Assembly (NCBI GenBank): GCA_023423535.1
Contig: JAFAFL010000041.1
Location: 21,353 to 85,352, forward strand
DNA length: 64,000 bases
Origin: Pseudomonadota bacterium
GTDB lineage: Bacteria; Myxococcota; Myxococcia; Myxococcales; Myxococcaceae
Direction: 5' to 3'
Shown: positions 7,146 through 15,153 of the stretch, in pieces
How positions within the stretch are numbered: the stretch's first letter is position 1
How the letters are laid out: the number at the start of each line of letters is the position of its first letter
Made by a program: the position numbers and the translations under genes
The notes under the pieces: model-generated
Told to the model about the DNA's origin: nothing
Database searches by the model: none
What the model saw: only the letters and a program-made list of their open reading frames with translations

Positions 7146-8477
7146 CTACTCGTCCCGCGCGTCGATGAGCCGGTAGAGGGTCTTCCGGTCCACGTCGAGG
7201 ATCCTCGCGGCCTCGCTCTTGTTCCCGTTCGCGTGCTGGAGCACGTGCACCGCGTAGCGGCGGGAGAGCTCCTCCAGGGACGGCATGTCCGCGGCCAGGC
7301 CGGTGAGCTTCGCCGCCGCGGTGCCGATGGGGGCGGGCAGATCCTCCGGCCCGAGCACGCCGGTCGTATTCAGGGCCAGCGCGCGGGCGACGACGTTCTC
7401 CAGCTGCCGCACGTTGCCCGGCCAGTCGTGGGCGCAGAGCCGGTCGAGCGCCTCGCGGGTGACCACCGGACGGACGCCTCCTCGGGCGTGGCGGGCGGCG
7501 AAGTGCTCGACCAGCGCGGGCACGTCCTCGCGGCGCTCGCGGAGGGGAGGGAGGTGCAGGTGCACCACGTCCAGCCGGTAGAGGAGGTCCTCGCGGAACT
7601 TCCCCTCCGTGGCCAGCGCCGCGAGGTCCTTGTTCGTGGCGGCGACCACGCGCACGTCCACCTCGACCGGCACGCTCTCGCCCACGCGTCGGACCTCGCC
7701 CTCCTGCAGCGCGCGCAGAAGCTGGGCCTGGATCTTCGGCCCCACGTCGCCGATCTCGTCGAGAAAGAGGGTGCCGCCGTGCGCCTCCTCGAACAGGCCG
7801 CGCCGTCCGCCGGTCGCGCCGGTGAAGGCGCCGCGCGCGTGGCCGAAGAGCTCGCTCTCCATCACCGACTCGGCGATGGCGCCGCAGTCCACCGGGATGA
7901 AGGGCGCGCGCGCCCGCGCCGAGCGCTCGTGCAGCGACCGCGCGACGAGCTCCTTTCCCGTCCCCGTCTCCCCGGTGATGAGCACCGGCACGTCCGTCCC
8001 CGCCGCGCGCGCGACCTGCTTGTAGACCTCCAGCAGCGCCGGCGAACGGCCCACCAGCGCCACGGAAGCCTTTGCCCGGCGCAGCGACCGGTTCTCCTCC
8101 ACCAGCCGCTTCTGCTCCAGCGCGCGCTGGGCCACGCGGGTCAGCGCGTCCACGTCGAACGGCTTGGAGAGGTAGTCGTAGGCGCCCTGGCCTATCGAAT
8201 CGAGCGCGCCCTCGATGTTGCCGAACGCGGTGAGCACGAGCACCGGCGCGTCCGGCCAGCGCGCGCGGCTCTGGGCGAGGACCTTCAGCCCGTCGCCCGG
8301 CTCGGGCATCGCCATGTCGGTCACCACGAGGTCCACGCCCTCCTCGCGCTCGAGCACCGCCAGCGCGGCCGCGGGACCGGAGGCCTCCGTCACCCGCCCC
8401 AGCGTCCCCAGCAATCGGCGCAGGAGGTCCCGCGCGTGCGGGTCGTCGTCCACCACGAGGATGTGTCTGTCCGCCAC
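7146..8477 (-). CDS. NtrC-family sigma-54-dependent response regulator
   Basis: The 443 residues contain three domains. A receiver has acidic D11/D12, phosphoacceptor D54 in VVTDMAMP and the lysine of SKPF. An AAA+ ATPase has Walker A GETGTGKE (169-176) and the sigma-54 contact loop GAFTGA (216-221). A Fis-type helix-turn-helix at the C-terminus reads GNKSEAARILDVDRKTLYRLI. All elements needed to activate sigma-54 RNA polymerase are present. The start codon directly abuts the stop of the histidine kinase gene, so the two are a cognate pair on one transcript. A divergent sigma-54-like promoter at about 10.08 kb is a natural candidate target. Confidence 0.94.
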   Translation of the reverse strand: MADRHILVVDDDPHARDLLRRLLGTLGRVTEASGPAAALAVLEREEGVDLVVTDMAMPEPGDGLKVLAQSRARWPDAPVLVLTAFGNIEGALDSIGQGAYDYLSKPFDVDALTRVAQRALEQKRLVEENRSLRRAKASVALVGRSPALLEVYKQVARAAGTDVPVLITGETGTGKELVARSLHERSARARAPFIPVDCGAIAESVMESELFGHARGAFTGATGGRRGLFEEAHGGTLFLDEIGDVGPKIQAQLLRALQEGEVRRVGESVPVEVDVRVVAATNKDLAALATEGKFREDLLYRLDVVHLHLPPLRERREDVPALVEHFAARHARGGVRPVVTREALDRLCAHDWPGNVRQLENVVARALALNTTGVLGPEDLPAPIGTAAAKLTGLAADMPSLEELSRRYAVHVLQHANGNKSEAARILDVDRKTLYRLIDARDE

Positions 8478-9917
8478 CTACGCCGCCCTTCGCGCCGAGC
8501 CGCCGACGCCGCCGGTCCCGCCGGCGCTGCCCGGTCCGTTCACGTGCACTCCGGCCACTCCCTCCGGCGCGCGCGGCAGCCGGACCGTCACCCGCGTTCC
8601 CTCGCCGGAGACCGACTGCACGAGCAGCGTCCCGCCGTGGGCCTCCACGATGCGCCGCGCGGTGCAGAGCCCGAGGCCGTAGCCGGGAAGCGCGCGCGCC
8701 TCGGCGGCCCGGAAGAAGGGCTGGAAGAGCGAACGCTGCGCCTCCTCCGAGATGCCGATCCCGTTGTCCGAGACCTCCAGCACCGCGCCACCCGCCTCCT
8801 GCGCGACCCTCACGGTGACGCGCGCGTCGGGCCTGCCGGCGGTGTACTTCACCGCGTTGCTCACGAGGTTCTGCGCCACCGACTGCAGCAGCTGCAGCGG
8901 GCAGGAGACCCACAGGCCGGCCTCCACCGAACGCTCGAGCCCCACCCCGTCGCGCGCCGCCACCTGGTCGAGCTCCAGCAGCACCGTGCGCACCGCGGTG
9001 TCCAGCTCCCCCGGCTGCAGCTCCTGACGGCCGGCGCGGCAGAAGCGGAGCAGCGCCTCCACCAGCCCCACCGCGCGGGCGAGGCCTCCGTCCACCCGCT
9101 CGAGCATCTCCCGCGCGTCCGCGTCCGCACCGGCCTTCGTGCGCCGGATGAGGGTGAGGTACCCGCGCAGCGGCCCCAGCGGGCTGACCAGATCGTGCGC
9201 CACCCGGCTGGCGAAGGCGTCGAGCTCCGCGTTGCGCCGGTCGAGCTCGCCGAGCTGCGCCTGGATCGTCTCCTCCTGCCGCCGCACCGTGTAGCGCAGG
9301 TGCAGCGCCACGCCGAACGCCGCCAGCAGCGCCACCAGCGCGCCGGTCACCGCGAAGAGCGCGCTCTGCCGGCGCAGCCGCTCCACCTCGCCGAGCAGCT
9401 CCACGGTGAGGTCCGCGTTCTCCTGCGACAGCTGCGCCGCGAGCTCGTCGAGCTCGGTGGCCAGCGGCCGGATCCGCTCCTCCAGCGCGCGGCGGGCGCG
9501 TTCGGCCTCGCGGCGGTTGGACCAGGTGCGGGCGGAGAGGACCTGCTCGCCGAGGGCCTCGGAGCGCTCCACGAACCGCGTCCACACCGCGCGCTCCCCG
9601 GCGGGCAGACCGCTCGTGTAGTCCGCCACCGCCCGGGCGATGTCCTCCAGCGCGACCTCTATCTCGTCGCCGGCGGCCTGACGGCTCTCGTCGCTCTCCG
9701 CGCGGATGTGCCGGGCCACCGCCGCGTCGAGGCCCACCGCGTTCACCCGGATCCGGCCGATGAGCGCGGCCCGCTCCAGCGCCTGCACCACGAGGGCGGA
9801 GGTCTGCGCGCCGGTGCGGTGCTCGTTCCAGAGCGCGAAGGCCAGCGCGGCGGCCAAAATGAGGAGCACGAGGGCGAACCCCCCTCCCAGACCCCGGATG
9901 GCAACGCGCTTCGACAC
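8478..9917 (-). CDS. Membrane sensor histidine kinase
   Basis: The 479-residue protein has a first transmembrane helix at about 11-30, a helical extracytoplasmic region (33-185) with the look of a four-helix-bundle sensor, and a second membrane helix (about 187-206). A coiled coil leads into the HisKA H-box FASRVAHDLVSPLG with phosphorylated H241. The ATP-binding domain shows NLVSNAVKY, DNGIGI and a GYGLGL lid. A Gly/Ala-rich tail of about 25 residues follows. The ligand is unknown. Its stop abuts the regulator's start. Confidence 0.93.
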   Translation of the reverse strand: MSKRVAIRGLGGGFALVLLILAAALAFALWNEHRTGAQTSALVVQALERAALIGRIRVNAVGLDAAVARHIRAESDESRQAAGDEIEVALEDIARAVADYTSGLPAGERAVWTRFVERSEALGEQVLSARTWSNRREAERARRALEERIRPLATELDELAAQLSQENADLTVELLGEVERLRRQSALFAVTGALVALLAAFGVALHLRYTVRRQEETIQAQLGELDRRNAELDAFASRVAHDLVSPLGPLRGYLTLIRRTKAGADADAREMLERVDGGLARAVGLVEALLRFCRAGRQELQPGELDTAVRTVLLELDQVAARDGVGLERSVEAGLWVSCPLQLLQSVAQNLVSNAVKYTAGRPDARVTVRVAQEAGGAVLEVSDNGIGISEEAQRSLFQPFFRAAEARALPGYGLGLCTARRIVEAHGGTLLVQSVSGEGTRVTVRLPRAPEGVAGVHVNGPGSAGGTGGVGGSARRAA

Positions 9918-10071
9918 GCGGCCGGAGTGCTAGCACGGGGCGGTCCGTTCCGCGCTCTGCCGGGTGCCAGACGGGCGGCTGGGGAGGTGCTCCCCACCGG
10001 CGTTCAGGTGACCGGGGACTGACTCCCCAACCCCTCTGGTGCCCTTGACGGAGGGCCGGAGAGGGCCGGCG

Positions 10072-10088
10072 GTGGCACGGCCGGTGCT
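10072..10088 (+). promoter_or_regulatory. Likely sigma-54 promoter upstream of the small exported protein
   Basis: GTGGCACGGCCGGTGCT matches the -24/-12 consensus closely: TGGCACGG, three bases, then GTGCT, with GG and GC ten bases apart. The predicted start of transcription is near 10098, leaving a leader of about 50 nt before the ATG at 10149. Upstream, GGGGAG-gtg-CTCCCC (9984-9998) is a short perfect dyad that could be an enhancer site. The divergent neighbour encodes an NtrC-type activator. Confidence 0.5.
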
Positions 10089-10148
10089 CACCCGCCCGCC
10101 GCCCGGCACGACGCACACACCCAACGCCGGATACGCAAGGAGCCTCCC

Positions 10149-10352
10149 ATGAAGTCGTTCATCGCCGCCGCCCTGCTGCTCGCCCCCGTTGCCGCCCTCG
10201 CCAACGAGCCCGCGCCCGCCGCGGAGAAGCCGGTCGCCGAGAAGGCGAAGAAGGCGGAGAAGAAGACCGAGACGAAGGTCGAGACGAAGACCACCGAGAC
10301 CGCTCCGGCGGCGCAGCCGGCCGGCGGCACGGCGGCGACCCCGAAGAAGTAG
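10149..10352 (+). CDS. Small exported Lys/Ala/Thr-rich protein
   Basis: The ATG is preceded by AAGGAG at a good distance. The 67-residue product begins with a signal peptide, MKSFIAAALLLAPVAALA, with a likely cleavage after ALA. The mature part (about 48 residues) is low complexity, rich in Lys, Glu, Thr, Ala and Pro, and contains no cysteine or recognisable domain. It is probably periplasmic and unstructured. The strong ribosome site, a sigma-54-like promoter and a factor-independent terminator make it a self-contained transcription unit. No function is recognised. Confidence 0.72.
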   Translation: MKSFIAAALLLAPVAALANEPAPAAEKPVAEKAKKAEKKTETKVETKTTETAPAAQPAGGTAATPKK

Positions 10353-10378
10353 TCGCTTCGGCAGCACCGCTGCACCCG

Positions 10379-10423
10379 TCCGCCCGGGTCCTCCCCCTCC
10401 GGAGGATTCGGGCGGATTGTTTT
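10379..10423 (+). terminator. Rho-independent terminator
   Basis: TCCGCCCG and CGGGCGGA form the base of the stem. They are extended by GTCCTCC/GGAGGAT with one G-T pair around a loop of about six bases, and the stem is followed by TTGTTTT. It closes the unit of the small exported protein 27 nt after its stop. Confidence 0.8.
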
Positions 10424-10461
10424 GCGCGGTGGGGGACGAACGCCGAGAGTAGGGGCCCCCT

Positions 10462-11808
10462 ATGTCCGCGCCGACAGTCCTCTTCGCCATCCTCCCGGAA
10501 GGTGGGCACCTCAACCCGACCTGGAAGGTCGCCCGGGGCCTGCGCGCGCGCGGCTTCAGCGTGCGCTACCTCCTCCCCGAGGACCTGCGCGCGACCGCCG
10601 AGGCCCAGGGGTTCACCGTCGACGGGCTCTTCCCCGACCTCTTTCCCCGCGGCTACGCGGCGGCAGAGGAGGCGCTGGGGACGTTGGACCGGCGCCGGTC
10701 GATCACCTCGCGCTACGCGGCGGTGCTGCAGAGGCTCGAGCGGGCGCCGACCCTCGTGCGGGGCCAGCCCCTCCCGGACCTGCTGGTGGTCGACGTGACG
10801 CAGCCCCAGTTCGCCTTCTGGGCGCGGAAGAACGCCGTCCCTTTCGTGTACCTGAACACCTCGCTGCCGCAGACGCGCGACCCAGGCATTCCTCCGCTCC
10901 GCAGCGCCACCCTCCCCGCGACCGACCTGACCTCGAGGCTCCGGGTGGACCTCGAGTGGCGGCAGTTTCTCGCCCGGCGCACCTGGTCCGCGCGGGCCGC
11001 GCAAATGGGCGGGATGCAGCCGCCCTACGACCTCGCGCGGGCCGCGGCGCCGGCGTTCGGCATCCGCGCCGACGAGCTCGACTGCGACACCGTGTACATG
11101 CCGCAGCTGAAGGGCGTGAAGGAGCTCGTGCTCTGCCCGAGGGCGATCGACTTCGCGCGGTCCTCGGACGGGGACGGGCGACGCGAGTACGTGGAGTCGG
11201 TGGACCTCTCCCGCGGCGAGCCTCCCTTTGCCTTCGACCGGCTCCGGGAGGACAAACCGCTCGTCTACTGCGCGATGGGAACCACGCGGTACCGCGCGGA
11301 GGACGTCACGCCCTTTCTGCAGCGGCTGGTGCGGGTGTTCCGCGCGCGCCCAGAGTGGCAGCTGGTGCTCGCCTGGAACCGCTACGGCCGCGCCGAGGAC
11401 TTCCGCGACGCGCCCCCGAACGTGCTCGCGGTGGAGCGCGCGCCGCAGCTGGGCCTGCTGAAGCGGGCGCAGGTCATGGTGACGCACGGGGGCCTGGGCA
11501 GCGTGAAGGAGGCGCTCGCCCACGGGGTGCCGATGCTCGGGCTCCCGCTGGCGGTGGACCAGCCGGGAAACGTCGCGAGGGTGGTGCACCACGGCGTGGG
11601 CCTGCGCGAGGACGTCGTCCGCAGCAGCGAGGCCGACCTCCGCGAGGCGCTCTCGAGGCTCCTCTCGCAGCCGCTCTTCTCCCAGCGCGCGCGGGCGATG
11701 CGGGCGGAGATCGAGCGCACCGAAGCGGGCACCCGCGGCGTCGACGCGCTGGCGGCGGCGGCCACCGAGGCGATGGAAGAGAAACAGCGGGGCCTGGCCG
11801 CACGCTAG
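10462..11808 (+). CDS. UDP-glycosyltransferase-like (MGT/GT1 family) glycosyltransferase
   Basis: The 448-residue soluble protein begins with the acceptor-domain motif LFAILPEGGHLNPTWKVARGL, which is typical of GT-B macrolide/UDP glycosyltransferases. Its C-terminal half carries the sugar-nucleotide signature, with APQLGLLKRAQVMVTHGGLG leading into SVKEALAHGVPMLGLPLAVDQ. The His-Gly-Gly and the Asp-Gln at the end of this motif are intact. The substrate is likely a lipid, carotenoid or secondary metabolite, but the sequence does not say which. No biosynthetic cluster surrounds it. The acyltransferase gene follows 61 nt downstream on the same strand. Confidence 0.86.
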   Translation: MSAPTVLFAILPEGGHLNPTWKVARGLRARGFSVRYLLPEDLRATAEAQGFTVDGLFPDLFPRGYAAAEEALGTLDRRRSITSRYAAVLQRLERAPTLVRGQPLPDLLVVDVTQPQFAFWARKNAVPFVYLNTSLPQTRDPGIPPLRSATLPATDLTSRLRVDLEWRQFLARRTWSARAAQMGGMQPPYDLARAAAPAFGIRADELDCDTVYMPQLKGVKELVLCPRAIDFARSSDGDGRREYVESVDLSRGEPPFAFDRLREDKPLVYCAMGTTRYRAEDVTPFLQRLVRVFRARPEWQLVLAWNRYGRAEDFRDAPPNVLAVERAPQLGLLKRAQVMVTHGGLGSVKEALAHGVPMLGLPLAVDQPGNVARVVHHGVGLREDVVRSSEADLREALSRLLSQPLFSQRARAMRAEIERTEAGTRGVDALAAAATEAMEEKQRGLAAR

Positions 11809-11811
11809 AGC

Positions 11812-11828
11812 CCACACTGCGAGTGTGG
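11812..11828 (+). other. Short perfect hairpin between two genes
   Basis: CCACACT-gcg-AGTGTGG is a perfect 7-bp stem starting 4 nt after the glycosyltransferase stop. It has no T tract, so it is more likely an RNA processing or stability element, or chance, than a classical terminator. Confidence 0.35.
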
Positions 11829-11869
11829 CATGGCATGTTGCGAACCCTGTGAGCCTTCACCGACGGGCC

Positions 11870-12439
11870 ATGGCCGACGACCTCCAGAGCGCTCCCGCCG
11901 AGCTTCCGCTGCCCGACCGCTGCCCCCAGGGCATCTCCGCCACCGAACCGGACTGGGAGCGGGAGCGTCCGCGCAAGCTGTGGGATCCGAGCCGGCGCCT
12001 GCTGCGCAGCATCCGCCGGTATCAGCGGTGGCGGGGAAGGGGCGGTCCGTTCGGGCGCCTGGTGCAGCTCGTCTCTTCGGCCGACCACAAGTTCTGGAGC
12101 GTGGTGACCGGCGCGGACATCCCGCTCGACGCGCAGATCGAAGGCGGGCTCCAGCTCACCCATCCCAACGGCGTGGTGGTGCATCCGCGGGCGAAGATCG
12201 GGCCCAACTGCCTCCTGCTGCAGCAGGTGACGCTGGTGGCAGACGTGGTGCTCGAGGGCCACGTGGACGTCTACGCGGGGGCGAAGATCGTCCAGGGCGT
12301 GCACATCGGCCGGCACGCGCGCATCGGCGCCAACGCGGTGGTCATCGAGGACGTGCCGGCGGGCGCGCTGGCGGTGGGCATCCCCGCGAAGGTCGTCCGC
12401 CGCGCACAGTGGCCGGAGACGACGCCCGAGGACCCCTGA
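11870..12439 (+). CDS. Hexapeptide-repeat acyltransferase, serine acetyltransferase-like
   Basis: The start at 11870 (MADDLQSAP) is chosen over an in-frame ATG 45 nt upstream, which overlaps the intergenic hairpin region; neither has a strong ribosome site. The 189-residue protein has a basic helical N-terminal third and a left-handed beta-helix from about residue 85. Hexapeptides include HPRAKIGPNCLLLQQVTL, HVDVYAGAKIVQGVHIG and ARIGANAVVIEDVPAGALAVG, with the PAKVVR ending typical of CysE/NodL-type enzymes. The N-terminal domain of true CysE is mostly absent, so the acceptor could be serine, a sugar or a polyketide. The gene could act with the upstream glycosyltransferase. Confidence 0.82.
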   Translation: MADDLQSAPAELPLPDRCPQGISATEPDWERERPRKLWDPSRRLLRSIRRYQRWRGRGGPFGRLVQLVSSADHKFWSVVTGADIPLDAQIEGGLQLTHPNGVVVHPRAKIGPNCLLLQQVTLVADVVLEGHVDVYAGAKIVQGVHIGRHARIGANAVVIEDVPAGALAVGIPAKVVRRAQWPETTPEDP

Positions 12440-12451
12440 GGGGGCTCGGGG

Positions 12452-12805
12452 TTACTCCCGCGCGCCCGGATCGTCGGACGGGAGGAGGTCCGGGCCGATG
12501 GGCCGGAGGTCGTCGTCGGGCCGCGCGGTGTACTCGCGGTCTTCGTCGTCCGGGTCGCTGAAGCCGCGCTCGAGCTTGTCGGGGACGATGTCGTCGGGCG
12601 CGGAGGGGTCTCCCTCGAGCGCGTACTCCTCCTCGAACTCGGGCTCCTCCCTCACCCCGGTGCGGTCCGCGCCCCACGGGGAGGCGCCGTTGCCCGCGCT
12701 GCCCTGCTCGGCCTCGTCGCGGGCCGCGTCGTCGCCGGTCAGCTCCCGGGTGACGTCCGACTTCCGCGCGCCGAGCGAGTCGTTGTCCGGATTGCGCTGT
12801 CTCAT
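12452..12805 (-). CDS. Acidic, disordered small protein
   Basis: The frame extends upstream to 12925, but the part from ATG 12805 (MRQRNPDNDSLGARKSDVTREL) is protein-like while the extension is proline/arginine noise. The 117-residue product is rich in Asp, Glu and Pro, with segments such as EEPEFEEEYALEG and DPDDEDREYTARPDDDL. It has no hydrophobic core, so it is probably intrinsically disordered. No family is recognised. It is convergent with the acyltransferase gene (12 nt apart) and divergent from atpG. Confidence 0.62.
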   Translation of the reverse strand: MRQRNPDNDSLGARKSDVTRELTGDDAARDEAEQGSAGNGASPWGADRTGVREEPEFEEEYALEGDPSAPDDIVPDKLERGFSDPDDEDREYTARPDDDLRPIGPDLLPSDDPGARE

Positions 12806-12991
12806 GCCCGAAAGGTCCGTCCTCGGAGGGTGGGGGGCAACGGTGGGGCCGGGGGAGCGCACGCGGCAGGAGGGCGGGCAGGCGGAGCACGGTCGGGGCC
12901 GACGCGCACCGGGACCCGCGGGCATTTGTCGGCCCGTGCGCGCTGCTGATCGTTGACAAGGGGGGGCCTTTGGGGGTTAAGGCGCGCCGCC

Positions 12992-13894
12992 ATGGCCAGC
13001 CTCCGCGACATCCGCAAGCGCATCCGCTCGGTGAAGAACACCCAGCAGATCACCAAGGCGATGAAGATGGTCGCCGCCGCGAAGCTGCGGAAGGCCCAGG
13101 ACGCGATCACCGCGGCCCGGCCCTACGCGGTCGCGCTGGATCAGATGATCGCCGAGGTCGCCTCCCGCGCCGAAGGCGGCGAGGGCACGCCCTCCCACCC
13201 GCTTTTGACCTCGCGCCCGGTGCGCCGGGTGGACGTGGTGGTGCTCTCGTCGGACCGCGGCCTCGCCGGCGGCTTCAACTCGAACATCATCCGCCGGGTG
13301 AACCGGTTCCTCTTCGAGAACAAGGGGACCTACGAGTCGATCCGGCTCGTCACCATCGGCCGGAAGGTGAACGACTTCTTCCGCAAGCGCGAGGTGGAGA
13401 TCCTCCGCGACTATCCCGGCCTCTACTCGCGGGTGAACTTCCAGACCGCGCAGGAGATCGCCGAGACGGAGACGAAGCGCTTCCTCGACGGCGAGTGCGA
13501 CGCGGTGTTCGTCGTCTACAACGAGTTCCTCTCCGCCATCAGCCAGCGGGTGGTGGTGAACCAGGTGCTCCCCGTGCAGTCCGCGCCCTCCGAGGCGGGC
13601 ACTGCCGCGGCGGCTCCGGCGGGCAGCGCGACCGGCGCGGAGTTCGAGTTCGAGCCCGGCCGCACCGAGGTCCTCGAGCGGCTCCTGCCGCAGGCGATCG
13701 CGATCAAGCTCTACCGGGCGCTGCTGGAGTCGGTGGCCTCCGAGCACGGCGCGCGCATGAGCGCGATGGACAACGCGACGAGCAACGCGTCGGACATGAT
13801 CGGCCGGCTGACGCTCTTCTACAACCGCACCCGCCAGGCGGCGATCACCAAGGAGCTGATGGAGATCGTCTCCGGCGCCGAGGCGCTGAAGTAG
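12992..13894 (+). CDS. atpG: ATP synthase F1 subunit gamma
   Basis: The ATG at 12992 gives the canonical start MASLRDIRKRIRSVKNTQQI, with KAMKMVAAAKL next; 13 extra upstream codons are rejected. The C-terminus (MSAMDNATSNASDMIGRLTL followed by YNRTRQAAITKELMEIVSGA) is the conserved rotor helix. At 300 residues the protein is slightly long because of an Ala/Gly-rich insertion at about 203-226. TTGACA at 12953 is a possible -35 element, but the spacing leaves the -10 on the ribosome site. atpA, normally just upstream, is not in the window; the next gene downstream is plsC. Confidence 0.97.
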   Translation: MASLRDIRKRIRSVKNTQQITKAMKMVAAAKLRKAQDAITAARPYAVALDQMIAEVASRAEGGEGTPSHPLLTSRPVRRVDVVVLSSDRGLAGGFNSNIIRRVNRFLFENKGTYESIRLVTIGRKVNDFFRKREVEILRDYPGLYSRVNFQTAQEIAETETKRFLDGECDAVFVVYNEFLSAISQRVVVNQVLPVQSAPSEAGTAAAAPAGSATGAEFEFEPGRTEVLERLLPQAIAIKLYRALLESVASEHGARMSAMDNATSNASDMIGRLTLFYNRTRQAAITKELMEIVSGAEALK

Positions 13895-13920
13895 CGGCGT
13901 CGCTGCTGTAGGGTGCCCGC

Positions 13921-14682
13921 ATGTCCGTCGGCACCCGCCTCCTCTCCGCGCTCGCCTGGGGCCAGATGCTCGGCGTGGCGGTGGGCGGGTTCTTCGTCCA
14001 GGCGCCCGTCTTCGCCGCCACCGCGCTCTTCGACCGGGGCCGCCGCATCAGCGGCAGGCTCTTCCGGCTGGAGGCGGTGGCCACCGCGAAGCTGTCTCCC
14101 TTCTGGAGCTTCGCGATCCACGGCGACTACCCCGCGAGGCTCGAGCGCCCGACGGTGGTGGTGGCGAACCACGAGTCCAACGCGGACGTGTTCCTCATCT
14201 CGCACCTGCCGTGGGAGATGAAGTGGCTGGCGAAGGCGTCGCTGTTCAAGGTCCCTTTCGTCGGCTGGAGCATGGCGCTCGCAGGCGACATCCCCGTCCG
14301 GCGCGGCGAACGCGGCAGCGGCCACGAGGCGCTGGCAAAGTGCGGCGAGTGGCTCGACAAGGGCGTGCCGGTCTTCGTCTTCCCCGAGGGCACGCGCTCG
14401 AAGACCGGGGAATTGGGCCCGTTCAAGGACGGCGCGTTCCGGCTGGCGATCGAGAAGGGTGCGGACGTGCTGCCGCTGGCGGTGGCCGGCACCCGCCGCG
14501 CGCTGCCGAAGGGCTCGTGGGTCTTTGCGCCCTCGAAGGCGCTGGTCACCGTGGGCACGCCGGTCTCCACCGCCGGGATGACGCTCGCGGACGTGGACCG
14601 GCTGAAGGACGAGGTCCGGGCGCAGATCGAGCGGATGCGCGACGGGCTGCGGCCGCTGGTGGCAGACGTCAGCGGCCGGTGA
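13921..14682 (+). CDS. plsC: 1-acyl-sn-glycerol-3-phosphate acyltransferase
   Basis: This 253-residue membrane-associated enzyme is predicted to convert lysophosphatidic acid to phosphatidic acid in phospholipid synthesis. The N-terminus is hydrophobic (about 8-36). Acyltransferase motif I is NHESNAD, with the H-x4-D dyad at H84/D89. Motif III is FPEGTRS (154-160), and motif IV lies in the proline-containing LPLAVAGTRRALPKGSW. It lies 26 nt after atpG on the same strand, so co-transcription with an ATP synthase gene is likely. The exact acyl acceptor is not certain from sequence. Confidence 0.92.
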   Translation: MSVGTRLLSALAWGQMLGVAVGGFFVQAPVFAATALFDRGRRISGRLFRLEAVATAKLSPFWSFAIHGDYPARLERPTVVVANHESNADVFLISHLPWEMKWLAKASLFKVPFVGWSMALAGDIPVRRGERGSGHEALAKCGEWLDKGVPVFVFPEGTRSKTGELGPFKDGAFRLAIEKGADVLPLAVAGTRRALPKGSWVFAPSKALVTVGTPVSTAGMTLADVDRLKDEVRAQIERMRDGLRPLVADVSGR

Positions 14683-15153
14683 CCTTCACGAGGGACCGTC
14701 CACGAGAGGGCGGGCTCCCCCCGCGACCGGTCGATGGGCGGGAGCTCCTGCAGCGGGTCGACGGGGTCCGCGCCGGGCCAGACTTCCGCGGTGGTGGTGA
14801 AGACGCGCGAGAGCCCGTTGAGGAACGACTGCACGAGCAGCGACGCGATCGGCGCGGCGAGGCCACGAAGCCCGTCTCTGTCGGCACCTGCGGAGGACAC
14901 GCCCGCTCCTTTACCAGCGCCGGGTGGGCGGCGAACTGGCTACAGCCTGCTACGTGGTGAATGATCGGCCCCGTGAGCTACCTCCTCATCGGCGCCTTCG
15001 AGCCGGCGAGCCGCACCGCCGCGGTCCGGCCCGCGCCGCGCGAGGGCGCCCACCTTCGTCTTTCCCGCGGTGCAGGTCAGCGGGCGGCGTTAGACGGGGC
15101 CCCAACGGAGGGCTGAAAAGCGCGGGGACGGGCCGTATGTTGCTCGCACGACC
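14683..15153 (+). other. 471-bp gap without a confident gene
   Basis: No convincing plus-strand gene lies between plsC and the coiled-coil membrane protein. On the minus strand a frame begins at 14900 with MSSAGADRDGLRGLAAPIAS and LLVQSFLNGLSRVFTTTAEV. It looks protein-like for about 70 residues but then continues antisense through plsC to 14127. It may be a small real gene or a remnant. The 15100-15150 stretch probably holds the promoter of the next gene. Confidence 0.4.

Noticed and set aside
9954..9969. A minus-strand sigma-54 promoter for the histidine kinase
   Set aside because: GTGCCA is present, but the GC is one base off the ten-base spacing required.
6781..10116. A minus-strand open frame of 1111 codons spanning the two-component genes
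   Set aside because: It is Arg/Gly/Ala/Pro-rich composition in another frame of the response regulator and kinase genes, whose own frames show complete domains.
12806..12925. A 40-codon extension of the acidic protein
   Set aside because: It is Pro/Arg/Cys-rich, lies in the atpG upstream region and differs sharply from the acidic body of the protein.
12953..12982. A TTGACA-N18-TTAAGG promoter for atpG
   Set aside because: The -10 would coincide with the AAGG ribosome site, leaving almost no leader; the match at -10 is weak.
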